Position numbers and translations under genes: made by a program
NCBI RefSeq assembly: GCF_023022985.1
Contig: NZ_CP095461.1
Span: 3,472,001 to 3,536,000, forward strand
Direction: 5' to 3'
DNA: 64,000 bases
DNA from: Arthrobacter gengyunqii
GTDB lineage: Bacteria; Actinomycetota; Actinomycetes; Actinomycetales; Micrococcaceae
Notes under the pieces: generated by a model
Databases searched by the model: none
What the model was told of the DNA's origin: nothing
What the model saw: the letters and a program-made list of their open reading frames with translations, nothing else
In this document: positions 34,874-43,201 of the stretch, piece by piece
Position numbering within the stretch: position 1 is the first letter of the stretch
Layout of the letters: each line of letters starts with the position of its first letter

Positions 34874-35100
34874 GGGACATCCTTGGGCAGACAGACCCCT
34901 CCCGGGGCCAGCTCAGTGAACTTGTCTGCTGATCCAAGAGGCCGGTCCTGCATTCCGGCGGTGCCGGCGTGCCGGTTCGCGTGCGCCGGTGGCCTGACCG
35001 TCCGCACGAGCCCACCCTACACAGACGGCCCCGCCTTCCCGGAGAATGTGAAGGAAGAGTTCCGCTGACGGGCCACCACCAGTTAAGCGATTGGATTCCC

Positions 35101-35610
35101 ATGGATGCCCACACCCGCCGGAAGCTGGGTCTCGCCTGCGTCTGGACCGCGTGTGCCGCCGGCCTGGTGCACGCCGCCTTCAGCCTGTACTGGGCGGCGG
35201 GCGGCCAGTGGCTGCTGGACACCGTGGGCCGGTGGGCGGTGCGGCAGTCCCGTGAGGCGCCGCTGCGCACCGGACTCCTGCTGGGGCTGGTGGCACTGAC
35301 CAAGACAGCCGGCGCGCTGATTCCGGTGGCCGCGGCCTACGGCAGGATGCCCCGGCCCAGTGTCTGGCGCGGGCTTTGCTGGGCAGGGGCCGTGCTCCTG
35401 GTGCTCTACGGCGGAGCAAATACCGTGGTGAGCAACGCGGTCCTGGCGGGGCTGGTTCGTCCGGAAGCCGGCTATGACCGGCCCGCGATGATCGGCCACG
35501 CCTGGTTGTGGGATCCGCTGTTCCTCCTCTGGGGCGCCGCGCTGCTCGGCTATCTGCTGCTGTCCCGGCGCATTCCCCAAGGAGCCCCGCACGGCCCGGA
35601 CACGTCTTAA
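35101..35610 (+). CDS. DUF3995-type four-TM membrane protein
   Basis: A 169-aa protein with four hydrophobic helices (about 12-32, 58-78, 90-112 and 138-157). CVWTACAAGLVHAAFSLYWAAGG and GRWAVRQSREAPLRTGLLLGLVALTKTAGA match DUF3995. Function is unknown. It sits between the deaminase gene (divergent) and the xanthine dehydrogenase genes (same strand), but a 282-bp AT-richer spacer separates it from xdhC, so co-transcription is uncertain. Confidence 0.75.
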   Translation: MDAHTRRKLGLACVWTACAAGLVHAAFSLYWAAGGQWLLDTVGRWAVRQSREAPLRTGLLLGLVALTKTAGALIPVAAAYGRMPRPSVWRGLCWAGAVLLVLYGGANTVVSNAVLAGLVRPEAGYDRPAMIGHAWLWDPLFLLWGAALLGYLLLSRRIPQGAPHGPDTS

Positions 35611-35679
35611 GCGGCGGCGCGTCCCGCCTGCCGGAACGCCGTGGTAGGCTTCCGTGCAATTACTGGAGAAATTACGCCA

Positions 35680-35751
35680 ATATAACCCCTGACGGTACTG
35701 GAACCTACATTCTTTTCCTTCTTCATCAGGGGATGATAATCGGCGTTATAT
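35680..35751 (+). other. possible structured leader upstream of xdhC
   Basis: ATATAAC (35680-35686) can pair with GTTATAT (35745-35751), stacked on CCCTGA (35687-35692) paired with TCAGGG (35726-35731); GGT/ACC can form a small inner hairpin. The region is clearly AT-richer than its surroundings. It could be an RNA element, or simply overlapping protein-binding palindromes. It matches no riboswitch class I can recognise. Confidence 0.35.
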
Positions 35752-35765
35752 ATTCCGATATTGTC

Positions 35766-35778
35766 ATTGTTTTGCGGA
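35766..35778 (+). promoter_or_regulatory. ATTGTTTTGCGGA motif in xdhC leader
   Basis: This sequence resembles the two copies at the urate operon promoter (ATTGTT followed by 0-3 bases and GCGGA). A common regulator of xanthine dehydrogenase and urate genes is a reasonable guess. Confidence 0.35.
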
Positions 35779-35844
35779 TTCAAGTCCCCTGCCCGTTATC
35801 CCGGCAGGGGGAACTCACCGCTTTGGTTACCGGGTTACCAGGTT

Positions 35845-35867
35845 GCCGGCGGCGGTTTGCCGCCGGC
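35845..35867 (+). other. GC hairpin just before the xdhC ribosome-binding site
   Basis: GCCGGCGGC (35845-35853) pairs perfectly with GCCGCCGGC (35859-35867) around GGTTT. The stem ends about ten bases before the GGAGG of xdhC. It may affect translation or be a weak terminator. Confidence 0.4.
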
Positions 35868-35892
35868 GGATGCTGCTGGAGGGCAGGTGCGC

Positions 35893-37047
35893 ATGTTGGA
35901 CATGTTGAACGCGCTGGATGCCGCCGCTGAGGACGGTACTCCCTGCGCCGCCGCAACCATCGTGCGCGCGTCCGGATCCGTGCCGCGGCCGGTGGGCACC
36001 TCCATGCTGATCAGCGGAACCGGCAGGATCACCGGGTCACTCTCGGGCGGCTGTGTGGAAGCCGCCGTGGTCGCTGCCGCCGAAGAGGTGCTCGCCGACG
36101 GGCAACCTCGGCTGGAATTCTTCGGATACAGCGACGAGGATGCCTTCGCCGTCGGGCTCAGCTGCGGCGGCACCCTGGAGATCCTGATTCAGCCGGTGTC
36201 CCCGAACGTGTTTCCCGTGATGCCGGACCCTGATGCGCCCTGCGCCCTCATCCGGCGGATTGACGCCGGGGCCTGTGCCGGGCGGGAGCAGGGTGCGGCA
36301 GCGTTGCCGCTGTTGGTCACCGATTTGGCTGGCGCCGCATCACCGGCCGATCTCCTGACCGCTCACGGACCCGCGCTGGCCGCGATGCTCGGCACGGACC
36401 CGGCCGGCGCCGCCGCCCGAATCGCTCCGCTGCTCGCCGCCGGGCGCACCGGAATCGTGGAATTGGGCGGTCCCGTGCTGTTCCTGGAGTCCAGGCTCGC
36501 ACCGCCCCGCCTGCTGCTGGTCGGTGCCAACGATTTCTCCGCTGCCCTCGCCCGGCAGGGACGGCTGCTCGGTTACCACGTCACCGTCTGCGATGCCCGG
36601 TCCGCCTTCACCACTCCGGACCGCTTCCCCGCCGCCCACCAGATTCAGGTGCAGTGGCCGGACCAGTACCTCCGCCAGGAAGCCGAAGGAGGACGTCTCG
36701 ACGCCCGATCCGTGCTGTGCGTGCTCAGCCACGACGCCAAATTCGACATCCCGGTGCTGGCCGAGGCGCTGCGGCTTGAGCTGGCTTATGTCGGTGCGCT
36801 GGGATCGCGCCGCAGCCATGAGCAGCGAATGACTGCCCTCCGGGCCGAGGGGCTGACCGGCGCAGAGACCGCGAAGCTGCACTCCCCTATTGGGCTGGAC
36901 ATCGGTGCTGCCACGCCCGAGGAAACCGCGTTGTCCGTCTTCGCGGAGATCGTGGCCGCGCGTTCCGGTTCCGCCGTCAGCGGGCTGCCGCTGCGGACGC
37001 TCAGCGGTCCCATTCATCCGTTCACCCGTCACCACGTCAGCCACTGA
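35893..37047 (+). CDS. xdhC: XdhC-type molybdenum cofactor insertion/maturation protein
   Basis: A 384-aa protein with both XdhC halves. The N-terminal CoxI-like part has ATIVRASGSVPRPVGTSMLISG and GSLSGGCVEAAVVAAA with FGLSCGGTLEILIQP-like Cys motif (about 95). The C-terminal Rossmann domain contains LLLVGANDFSAALARQGRLLGY and VLSHDAKFDIPVLAEAL, then AYVGALGSRRSHEQR. XdhC binds molybdopterin and helps sulfuration and insertion into xanthine dehydrogenase. ATG at 35893 follows GGAGGGCAGG. The next gene starts ten bases downstream. Confidence 0.92.
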   Translation: MLDMLNALDAAAEDGTPCAAATIVRASGSVPRPVGTSMLISGTGRITGSLSGGCVEAAVVAAAEEVLADGQPRLEFFGYSDEDAFAVGLSCGGTLEILIQPVSPNVFPVMPDPDAPCALIRRIDAGACAGREQGAAALPLLVTDLAGAASPADLLTAHGPALAAMLGTDPAGAAARIAPLLAAGRTGIVELGGPVLFLESRLAPPRLLLVGANDFSAALARQGRLLGYHVTVCDARSAFTTPDRFPAAHQIQVQWPDQYLRQEAEGGRLDARSVLCVLSHDAKFDIPVLAEALRLELAYVGALGSRRSHEQRMTALRAEGLTGAETAKLHSPIGLDIGAATPEETALSVFAEIVAARSGSAVSGLPLRTLSGPIHPFTRHHVSH

Positions 37048-37057
37048 GGATTCATCC

Positions 37058-37954
37058 ATGGACATGCCCACCGTTTCCGAGCTGATCCGCACCAGTGACC
37101 CGCAGGATTGGCGCCCCGGGGATGCCTGGCTGGCCGGCGGCACCGTGCTCTTTTCCTACGGCAGCGACACCCTGCAGCGGTTGCTGGACATCACCGCCGC
37201 CGGATGGGAGCCGCTGGCTGTGTCCGACGGCGGATTGGAGATCGGCGCCACCTGCACCATCGCGGAACTGCATGCGTTTCCCGGCACCGCCCCGGCCGAT
37301 GTCCGGACCCGGTGGCCGGCGCTGGTGCTGGTGCGGCCGTGCTGCGAATCCTTCGTGGCTTCGTTCAAGGTGTGGAACGTTTCCACCGTGGGCGGGAACG
37401 TCTGCACCGGCCTGCCCGCGGGACCCATGACAGCCCTGACCGCAGCTTTGGACGGCGTGGCCCTGGTTCACTCCCCCGACGGCACCTGCCGCCGGATTCC
37501 GGTGGCCGATCTGGTGATCGGCGACGGCGTTACCGCCCTGGCACCGGGAGAACTTCTCCGCAGCATCTCGCTGCCGGAAGCCGCACTGCGGGCCAGGACG
37601 GCGTTCCGCCGGCAGTCACTGACAAATCTGGGCCGGTCCGGGGTGCTGCTGATCGGCCGGGTGGACGAGGACGGCGGGTTTGTCCTCACCGTCACTGCGG
37701 CCACGAAGCGTCCGGTCCAGCTGCGGTTCCCCGCACTGCCCGCCGCCGTCGAACTGCGGGCGGAGCTCAACGGGACGATCGACGGCGGGCTCTGGCATGA
37801 CGACGTGCACGGGCTGCCCGAATGGCGGCACTACATGACGGAGCGGCTGGCTGAAGAGATCCGTGCCGAACTGGCGGCAGCTGGTTCCGGACCGGTGTCC
37901 GAGCCGGTGTCCGCGCCCGCATCCGCATCCGCACCAAAGGAGGGTTCCCTGTGA
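37058..37954 (+). CDS. xanthine dehydrogenase FAD-binding subunit
   Basis: A 298-aa CO-dehydrogenase-type flavoprotein. The FAD contact AWLAGGTVLF (about residues 22-31), VSTVGGNVCTGLPAGPMTALTAALDGV (the TxGGN block, about 108-134), and the C-terminal domain with FRRQSLTNLGRSGVL are in order. It carries electrons from the FeS clusters to NAD+. The C-terminal tail is Ser/Pro/Ala-rich. Its TGA overlaps the GTG of the catalytic subunit gene. The subunit is separate from the FeS and Mo domains, unlike the single-chain eukaryotic enzyme. Confidence 0.9.
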   Translation: MDMPTVSELIRTSDPQDWRPGDAWLAGGTVLFSYGSDTLQRLLDITAAGWEPLAVSDGGLEIGATCTIAELHAFPGTAPADVRTRWPALVLVRPCCESFVASFKVWNVSTVGGNVCTGLPAGPMTALTAALDGVALVHSPDGTCRRIPVADLVIGDGVTALAPGELLRSISLPEAALRARTAFRRQSLTNLGRSGVLLIGRVDEDGGFVLTVTAATKRPVQLRFPALPAAVELRAELNGTIDGGLWHDDVHGLPEWRHYMTERLAEEIRAELAAAGSGPVSEPVSAPASASAPKEGSL

Positions 37955-40704
37955 CGTACCGGATCAATAAAACCGAGGTGGAGGCCGCTCCCCTCCCCGG
38001 ACAGTGCCTGCGCACGTTCCTCCGCGAGCAGGGCACCCTGGGCGTCAAGAAAGGCTGCGACGCCGGGGACTGCGGCGCCTGCACCGTCCATGTGGACGGC
38101 AAGCCCGTGCACAGCTGCCTTTATCCGGCGGTCCGTGCCGAGGGCCGCGAGATCACCACGATTGAAGGGCTGGCCAACGGAGTCAACCTGCATCCCATGC
38201 AGCAGCAGTTCCTGGATGCACAGGGCTTCCAGTGTGGATTCTGCACCGCCGGCATGGTGATGACCGCCGCCACGTTCGACGAGGAACAGAAACAGGACCT
38301 GCCGCGGAACCTCAAGGGGAACCTCTGCCGCTGCACCGGTTACCGCGCCATCGGGGATGCCGTGTGCGGGCACCGGCACGTCGATGTCCAGAACGAAGGT
38401 GCCTCCGCCGGCCCCGATGCCGTGACGGTCTCCGCTCCGCCGACCGTCGGGACCAATGTCCCCGCCCCGGCCGGCCCCGACATTGTCACCGGCCGAGCCC
38501 GCTACACCATGGACGTGCCGGCCGCGGACCTGCCGGGGCTGCTGCATTTGAAAATCCTGCGGTCCCCGCACGCCTCGGCCCGCATCGTTTCCATTGACGC
38601 AAGCGCTGCTCTGGCGGTGCCTGGCGTCGAGGCGGTCCTCACCCACGAGGATGCTCCGAAGCAGCTGTTCTCCACCGCCCAGCATGAGCTGCACACCGAT
38701 GATCCGGACGATACCCGGATCCTGGACAACGTGGTCCGTTTCCGCGGCCAGCGGGTGGCAGCGGTCGTCGCCGCGTCAGTGGGCGCCGCCGCCGAGGGAG
38801 TGCGCGCCCTCAAGGTGGAGTACGACCTGCTCCCGTCGGTCCCGGACACCGACGCCGCCCTGGCCGACGGCGCCCCCGAGGTCCATCCGGGCACCGGCAA
38901 CATCGTTGCGGAATTGCACTCCGAAATCGGTGACACCGCTGCCGGACTGGCGGCAGCCGACGTCGTGCATGAAAACACCTACGAAAGCCAGCGCCTGCAG
39001 CACATGGCGCTGGAGACGCACGGGTCCATTGCCTTTTTCGACGAGGCGGGCCGGCTGGTGGTGCGCACCTCCACGCAAGTTCCGTTCCTGATCCGGCGGG
39101 CTCTGTGCCGGGTGTTCGGCCTGAAACCGGCGTCCGTGCGGGTGCTCACCGGACGGGTGGGCGGCGGATTCGGTGGCAAGCAGGAGATGCTCACCGAGGA
39201 CCTGGCCGCGCTGGCGGCGATCAAGCTGAATCGGCCGGTGCAGCTGGAGCTGACCCGGCAGGAGCAGTTCACGGCCACCACCGTGCGGCATCCGTTCTCC
39301 GTCCGGGTGCGTGCCGGCGCACGCCGGGACGGCACGTTGACCGCGCTGGAGCTGGATGTCACCACCAACACCGGAGCGTACGGAAACCACGCCCCCGGCG
39401 TCATGTTCCACGGCTGCGGCGAATCCGTGGCCGTGTACCGGTGCGACAACAAGAAAGTGGACGCCCGGGCCGTTTACACCAACACTGTCCCGTCCGGAGC
39501 GTTCCGCGGCTACGGGCTGAGCCAGATGATCTTCGCCGTCGAGTGCGCCATGGATGAGCTGGCGCGCGGCATCGGCACGGATCCGCTGGAGTTCCGCCGC
39601 CGCAATGTCATCGCCAAGGGCGACGCCATGCTCTCCACGGCGCCCGTTCCGGCGGAAGACGTGCAGTACGGCAGCTACGGCCTGGACCAGTGCGTGGATC
39701 TGGTGCGGGCGGCGCTGGAGCGGGGAGAGCTGTCCGCTGAGACTTCCGGCGAAGCGCTGGACGCCGAGTGGCGGGTTGGCACCGGCACCGCCGTCGCCAT
39801 GATCGATACGGTTCCGCCCCGCGGGCACATGAGCCACGCCCGCATTTGCCTGCAGGAGGACGGAAGGTACGGGCTCGACGTCGGCACCTCCGAGTTCGGC
39901 AACGGCACCACCACCGTGCACACCCAGCTTGCGTCCACCGCCCTGCACACCACGGCGGACCGCATCGTTATCCGGCAGTCGGACACCGATCTGGTGGACC
40001 ATGACACCGGCGCCTACGGCTCCACCGGCACCGTGGTGGCAGGCAAGGCCTCCCTCGCCGCGGCGGAGGAACTGGCCGTCCTGCTCAAGGGCTTTGCCGC
40101 TTCCCTGTTTTCCAACACCTCGGCACAGGTGCGGTTGCTGCCGGACGCGGTGGAGTGCGACGGCGAGCGGATAGCTCTGGCCGACGTCGCCGTCCACGCG
40201 CGGGAGGCAGGGATCAACCTGTCAGCCCAGGGACGCTGGGGCGGAACACCGCGGTCCGTGGCGTTCAATGTGCAGGGCTTCCGGGTGGGCGTGCACACAG
40301 GAACGGGTGAAATCCGGATCCTGCAGAGCGTACATGCCGCAGACGCCGGCGTGGTGATGAATCCGCTGCAGTGCCGCGGGCAGATTGAAGGCGGCATTGC
40401 GCAGGCGCTGGGTGCGGCACTGTTCGAGAAGGTCCGGGTGAGCAGCAGCGGCGAGGTGCAGACGAAGATTCTGCGCGAATACCATGTGCCGGCCTTCGCG
40501 GATGTGCCGCGCACGGAGATTTACTTCGCGGAGACCAATGACTCGCTGGGGCCGATGGGTGCCAAGTCCATGAGCGAGAGTCCTTTCAATCCGGTGGCCC
40601 CGGCCCTGGCCAACGCTGTCCGGGATGCCACGGGCGTCCGGTTCAGTGCCCTTCCGCTGGCCCGGGACGTGGTTTTCCTGGCGCTGCGGAAAACACCAGA
40701 CTAA
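37951..40704 (+). CDS. xanthine dehydrogenase, fused [2Fe-2S] and molybdopterin-binding subunit
   Basis: A 917-aa fusion. Residues 1 to about 140 form the two-cluster FeS domain (GCDAGDCGAC, then CGFCTAGM and CRCTGY). From about 165 on is the molybdenum domain: GRVGGGFGGKQEMLTEDLAA, PSGAFRGYGLSQ, and near the C-terminus MGAKSMSESPFNP, where the glutamate of SES is the expected catalytic base. It hydroxylates hypoxanthine and xanthine to urate. The GTG start overlaps the FAD-subunit stop. Final gene of the xdhC operon, convergent with the gene at 40749. Confidence 0.92.
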   Translation: MTYRINKTEVEAAPLPGQCLRTFLREQGTLGVKKGCDAGDCGACTVHVDGKPVHSCLYPAVRAEGREITTIEGLANGVNLHPMQQQFLDAQGFQCGFCTAGMVMTAATFDEEQKQDLPRNLKGNLCRCTGYRAIGDAVCGHRHVDVQNEGASAGPDAVTVSAPPTVGTNVPAPAGPDIVTGRARYTMDVPAADLPGLLHLKILRSPHASARIVSIDASAALAVPGVEAVLTHEDAPKQLFSTAQHELHTDDPDDTRILDNVVRFRGQRVAAVVAASVGAAAEGVRALKVEYDLLPSVPDTDAALADGAPEVHPGTGNIVAELHSEIGDTAAGLAAADVVHENTYESQRLQHMALETHGSIAFFDEAGRLVVRTSTQVPFLIRRALCRVFGLKPASVRVLTGRVGGGFGGKQEMLTEDLAALAAIKLNRPVQLELTRQEQFTATTVRHPFSVRVRAGARRDGTLTALELDVTTNTGAYGNHAPGVMFHGCGESVAVYRCDNKKVDARAVYTNTVPSGAFRGYGLSQMIFAVECAMDELARGIGTDPLEFRRRNVIAKGDAMLSTAPVPAEDVQYGSYGLDQCVDLVRAALERGELSAETSGEALDAEWRVGTGTAVAMIDTVPPRGHMSHARICLQEDGRYGLDVGTSEFGNGTTTVHTQLASTALHTTADRIVIRQSDTDLVDHDTGAYGSTGTVVAGKASLAAAEELAVLLKGFAASLFSNTSAQVRLLPDAVECDGERIALADVAVHAREAGINLSAQGRWGGTPRSVAFNVQGFRVGVHTGTGEIRILQSVHAADAGVVMNPLQCRGQIEGGIAQALGAALFEKVRVSSSGEVQTKILREYHVPAFADVPRTEIYFAETNDSLGPMGAKSMSESPFNPVAPALANAVRDATGVRFSALPLARDVVFLALRKTPD

Positions 40705-40707
40705 AGG

Positions 40708-40745
40708 CGTCCGGCCCCCGGGGTTCCGCCCGGCGGCGGCTGAGC
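40708..40745. repeat. direct repeat copy A flanking the 40749 gene
   Basis: This 38-bp sequence, containing CCCGGGGTTCC and CGGCGGCGGCTGAGC, closely resembles 41563-41602, with a few substitutions and a 2-base gap. The two copies bracket the gene at 40749-41522. Confidence 0.6.
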
Positions 40746-40748
40746 TTC

Positions 40749-41522
40749 TCAGGCTCCGGACCAAAGCACGAAGCCGCTCAAGTCGCTTATCTGCGACATG
40801 CCGCTCCAAGGAGTGCCGTCATCGGCCGGCTGCACTTTCCAGTCATCACTCATCCAGCGCAGTGACATGGTCACGCGGAACAGAACGCCTTCAGTGGTTT
40901 CGAAGGCAAGGTCCATGTTTGCTTCCGAAGGGGTGTAGGACCTGATGACGAACCCCCGAACTTGGATGTCGGCTGTCCCTGAGGAATCCACGGCAGTGCT
41001 GGTGTCCTTGATAGCGGCGTCCCGGCCGGTTCCGGGTACGAAAAGCTGGTCAGCCGTCTTCATCATGACCTCGGGCGAGCCGGAAGAGCCGAGAGCAATG
41101 ACGTTCATTGCCGCATAGAGGGCGCCGGCTGGTGAGCTGGCGAAACACGACCGGAAGCCGCTCTCCTCCGTTATTCCCGGGCCAAAGGTTAACGAATCAC
41201 GAGGCGTTGCCATCAGATCCACCAACTCCCAGTTGGATGTCGGCGCGGTATCCAGCGTCAGCTCATCGGTGAGCGGCAAACCACACACGCTTTTCCGTTC
41301 GAAGTTGTTGTCGTCTGCCGATACGGACGGGCTGAGAGTAACGGAACTGGAGCTGCTGCCCGTGGTTGGGGCTGGAGCAGACTGTGCGCTGTCATCTTTT
41401 GGGGGAAGCAGGAAGTAGACAACGCCGGCAGCCATGAGGGTGACCACCAGTACGGCTGAAAGGATGAAACCCGGCTTGGTGAACGGGTTGTTTTCGGGGG
41501 CGTTATCCGGGGACCGGGTCAC
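40749..41522 (-). CDS. membrane-anchored protein of unknown function
   Basis: A 257-aa protein with one transmembrane helix (about residues 19-39, GFILSAVLVVTLMAAGVVYFL), a Ser/Ala-rich linker, and an outside domain of about 185 residues with two conserved-looking cysteines (VCGLPL and FRSCFAS). The domain includes DLMATPRDSLTFGPGITEESG and MSLRWMSDDWKVQPADDG. I do not recognise the family; the single anchor, linker and secreted domain recall accessory proteins of actinobacterial integrative elements. GTG start with GGAAAGG upstream. It follows the 60-aa gene on one transcript and is flanked by direct repeats. Confidence 0.65.
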   Translation of the reverse strand: MTRSPDNAPENNPFTKPGFILSAVLVVTLMAAGVVYFLLPPKDDSAQSAPAPTTGSSSSSVTLSPSVSADDNNFERKSVCGLPLTDELTLDTAPTSNWELVDLMATPRDSLTFGPGITEESGFRSCFASSPAGALYAAMNVIALGSSGSPEVMMKTADQLFVPGTGRDAAIKDTSTAVDSSGTADIQVRGFVIRSYTPSEANMDLAFETTEGVLFRVTMSLRWMSDDWKVQPADDGTPWSGMSQISDLSGFVLWSGA

Positions 41523-41552
41523 GGTAAACCTTTCCGTTGTTGGCGGGAAACG

Positions 41553-41735
41553 CTAGCCGAGCCGACCGGCACCCGGGGTTCCCGGTCCGGCGGCGGCTGA
41601 GCGCAGCTCGGCAATGCGCAGCCGGAGGAAGATGATCAGCAGCACCAGTGCCCAGACCGACAAAACCGCGACCGCCGCGACGATGAGGAAGTACAGGATG
41701 GCGACAAATGCGCCGACTCCGGACATAGCTGCCAT
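41553..41735 (-). CDS. 60-aa single-TM membrane protein
   Basis: A small protein with one long hydrophobic helix (FVAILYFLIVAAVAVLSVWA and onward, about residues 9-37), followed by a basic stretch and a Gly/Pro-rich tail. GGGGGA sits before the ATG. It lies 30 bases upstream of the 257-aa anchored protein and is likely co-transcribed. The end of its coding sequence contains repeat copy B. Confidence 0.6.
   Translation of the reverse strand: MAAMSGVGAFVAILYFLIVAAVAVLSVWALVLLIIFLRLRIAELRSAAAGPGTPGAGRLG
41563..41602. repeat. direct repeat copy B, within the end of the 60-aa gene
   Basis: The partner of 40708-40745, at the 3' end of the small membrane-protein gene. Shared blocks are CCCGGGGTTCC and CCGGCGGCGGCTGAGC. 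Confidence 0.6.
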
Positions 41736-41803
41736 TCGTTTCCCCCGATTAAAGTCGCCCGGGGCGGTGCCGCTCCGGGCTGGTGCCCCGATCCTACACG
41801 GGC

Positions 41804-43201
41804 TCAGATGGCCTTTCCGGGGTTGAGGATGCCCAGTGGATCCAGGGCGCGGCGGATGGAGTGCTGCACCCCCACCGACACGTCACCCAGTTCGGCGCCC
41901 ACCCAGTCCCGCTTCAGCAATCCCACGCCGTGTTCGCCGGTCAGGGTACCGCCGAGCCGGTTGGCCAGGAAGAACATCTGCCCCAGGGCGTCCTTGGCCG
42001 GACCCTCCGTGACGGAATCCTCGGGATCCATCACGATCATGGGATGCAGGTTTCCGTCGGAGGCATGGGCGATGGTGAAAATCCGTACCCCGGTGGCAGC
42101 GGAAATCTCTTCGAGGCCCGTGACGGCTTCGGCCAGCCGGCCGCGCGGCACGCCGATGTCGCCGATGGAGACCCGTCCCATCTGTTCCAGCGAGGGAATC
42201 GCGTCCCGGCGGGCGCTCACCATCGCCGCTGCCTCGTCGTCGTCGGCCGCCTTCCCGCACGAGCCGGCATAGGGACGCACCGCTTCCAGCACCACGTCCT
42301 GCTCCAGGAAGGCACCGTAGCCGTCGGTCTGCACCAGCAGGAACGAGGCCCCGCGGGACCGGTAATCGGAACCGGTGGCAGCATCCACGGCTTCCAGGGT
42401 GGGCCCGTCCATGAGTTCCATCATGGACGGCTGGATCCGGGCGGCAACCACGGCGGAAGCTGCTCGGGCAGCGCTTTCGACGTCGGGGAAGAAGGCCGCC
42501 ACGGTGGCGGTGGCCACCGGCAGAGGCCGCAGGCGCAGCGTGGCTTCAACAACGACGCCGAGAGTTCCTTCGGAGCCGATGATCAGCGCGTTCAGGTCAT
42601 ACCCGGTGACTCCCTTGATGGTTTCCCGGCCGGTGCGCAGTTCACGCCCGTCTGCCAGGATGACCCGCAGTGCCAGCACTGATTCGCGGGTGACACCGTA
42701 CTTGGCGCAGCGCATGCCGCCGGCGTTGGTGGCAATGTTGCCGCCGATGGAGCAGATGGCGGTGCTCGCCGGATCGGGGGCATAGAACAGGCCGTATTCC
42801 GCGGCGGCAGCATTGATCTCGGCATTCAGGACTCCCGGCTGGACCACCGCGAGCTGCTCCAGCGGATCAAGACGCAGGATCTTATTCATGCGGGAGACGT
42901 CCAGCACCACTTCCCCCGAGCGGGCGGAGGACCCGCCGGCCAGCCCGGTGCCGGCTCCGCGGGGCACCACCGGTACGCGGTGGAGGGTGGCCAGGCGCAG
43001 GGTCTCGGCCACGTCCTCGGCGGACTCGGCAAACACCACGCCGTCCGGATGGGTTTGGGCCACAAAGCCGGAGCGGTCGGTGCTGGCCTGTTCACGGTGC
43101 CCCGGCTCGAGGGACGCGTTCGGGGCCAAACCCAGCAAGGTGGCGGTGGGTGCAGGGTCCGGCAGCCCTACAGTTGAATCGGAGTCTGAGAAGATGCTCA
43201 T
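41804..43201 (-). CDS. FAD-linked oxidase, glycolate/D-lactate dehydrogenase (GlcD) type
   Basis: A 465-aa flavoprotein. FAD binding: VVPRGAGTGLAGGSSA (about 77-92), SIGGNIATNAGGMRCAKYGVT (about 152-172), KGVTGYDLNALIIGSEGTLGVV. The C-terminal FAD-oxidase domain has HASDGNLHPMI and NRLGGTLTGEHGVGLLKRDW. It oxidises a 2-hydroxy acid such as D-lactate or glycolate, passing electrons to the respiratory chain. Its ATG abuts the stop of the lactate permease gene, so the substrate is probably the one imported by that permease. Confidence 0.9.
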   Translation of the reverse strand: MSIFSDSDSTVGLPDPAPTATLLGLAPNASLEPGHREQASTDRSGFVAQTHPDGVVFAESAEDVAETLRLATLHRVPVVPRGAGTGLAGGSSARSGEVVLDVSRMNKILRLDPLEQLAVVQPGVLNAEINAAAAEYGLFYAPDPASTAICSIGGNIATNAGGMRCAKYGVTRESVLALRVILADGRELRTGRETIKGVTGYDLNALIIGSEGTLGVVVEATLRLRPLPVATATVAAFFPDVESAARAASAVVAARIQPSMMELMDGPTLEAVDAATGSDYRSRGASFLLVQTDGYGAFLEQDVVLEAVRPYAGSCGKAADDDEAAAMVSARRDAIPSLEQMGRVSIGDIGVPRGRLAEAVTGLEEISAATGVRIFTIAHASDGNLHPMIVMDPEDSVTEGPAKDALGQMFFLANRLGGTLTGEHGVGLLKRDWVGAELGDVSVGVQHSIRRALDPLGILNPGKAI

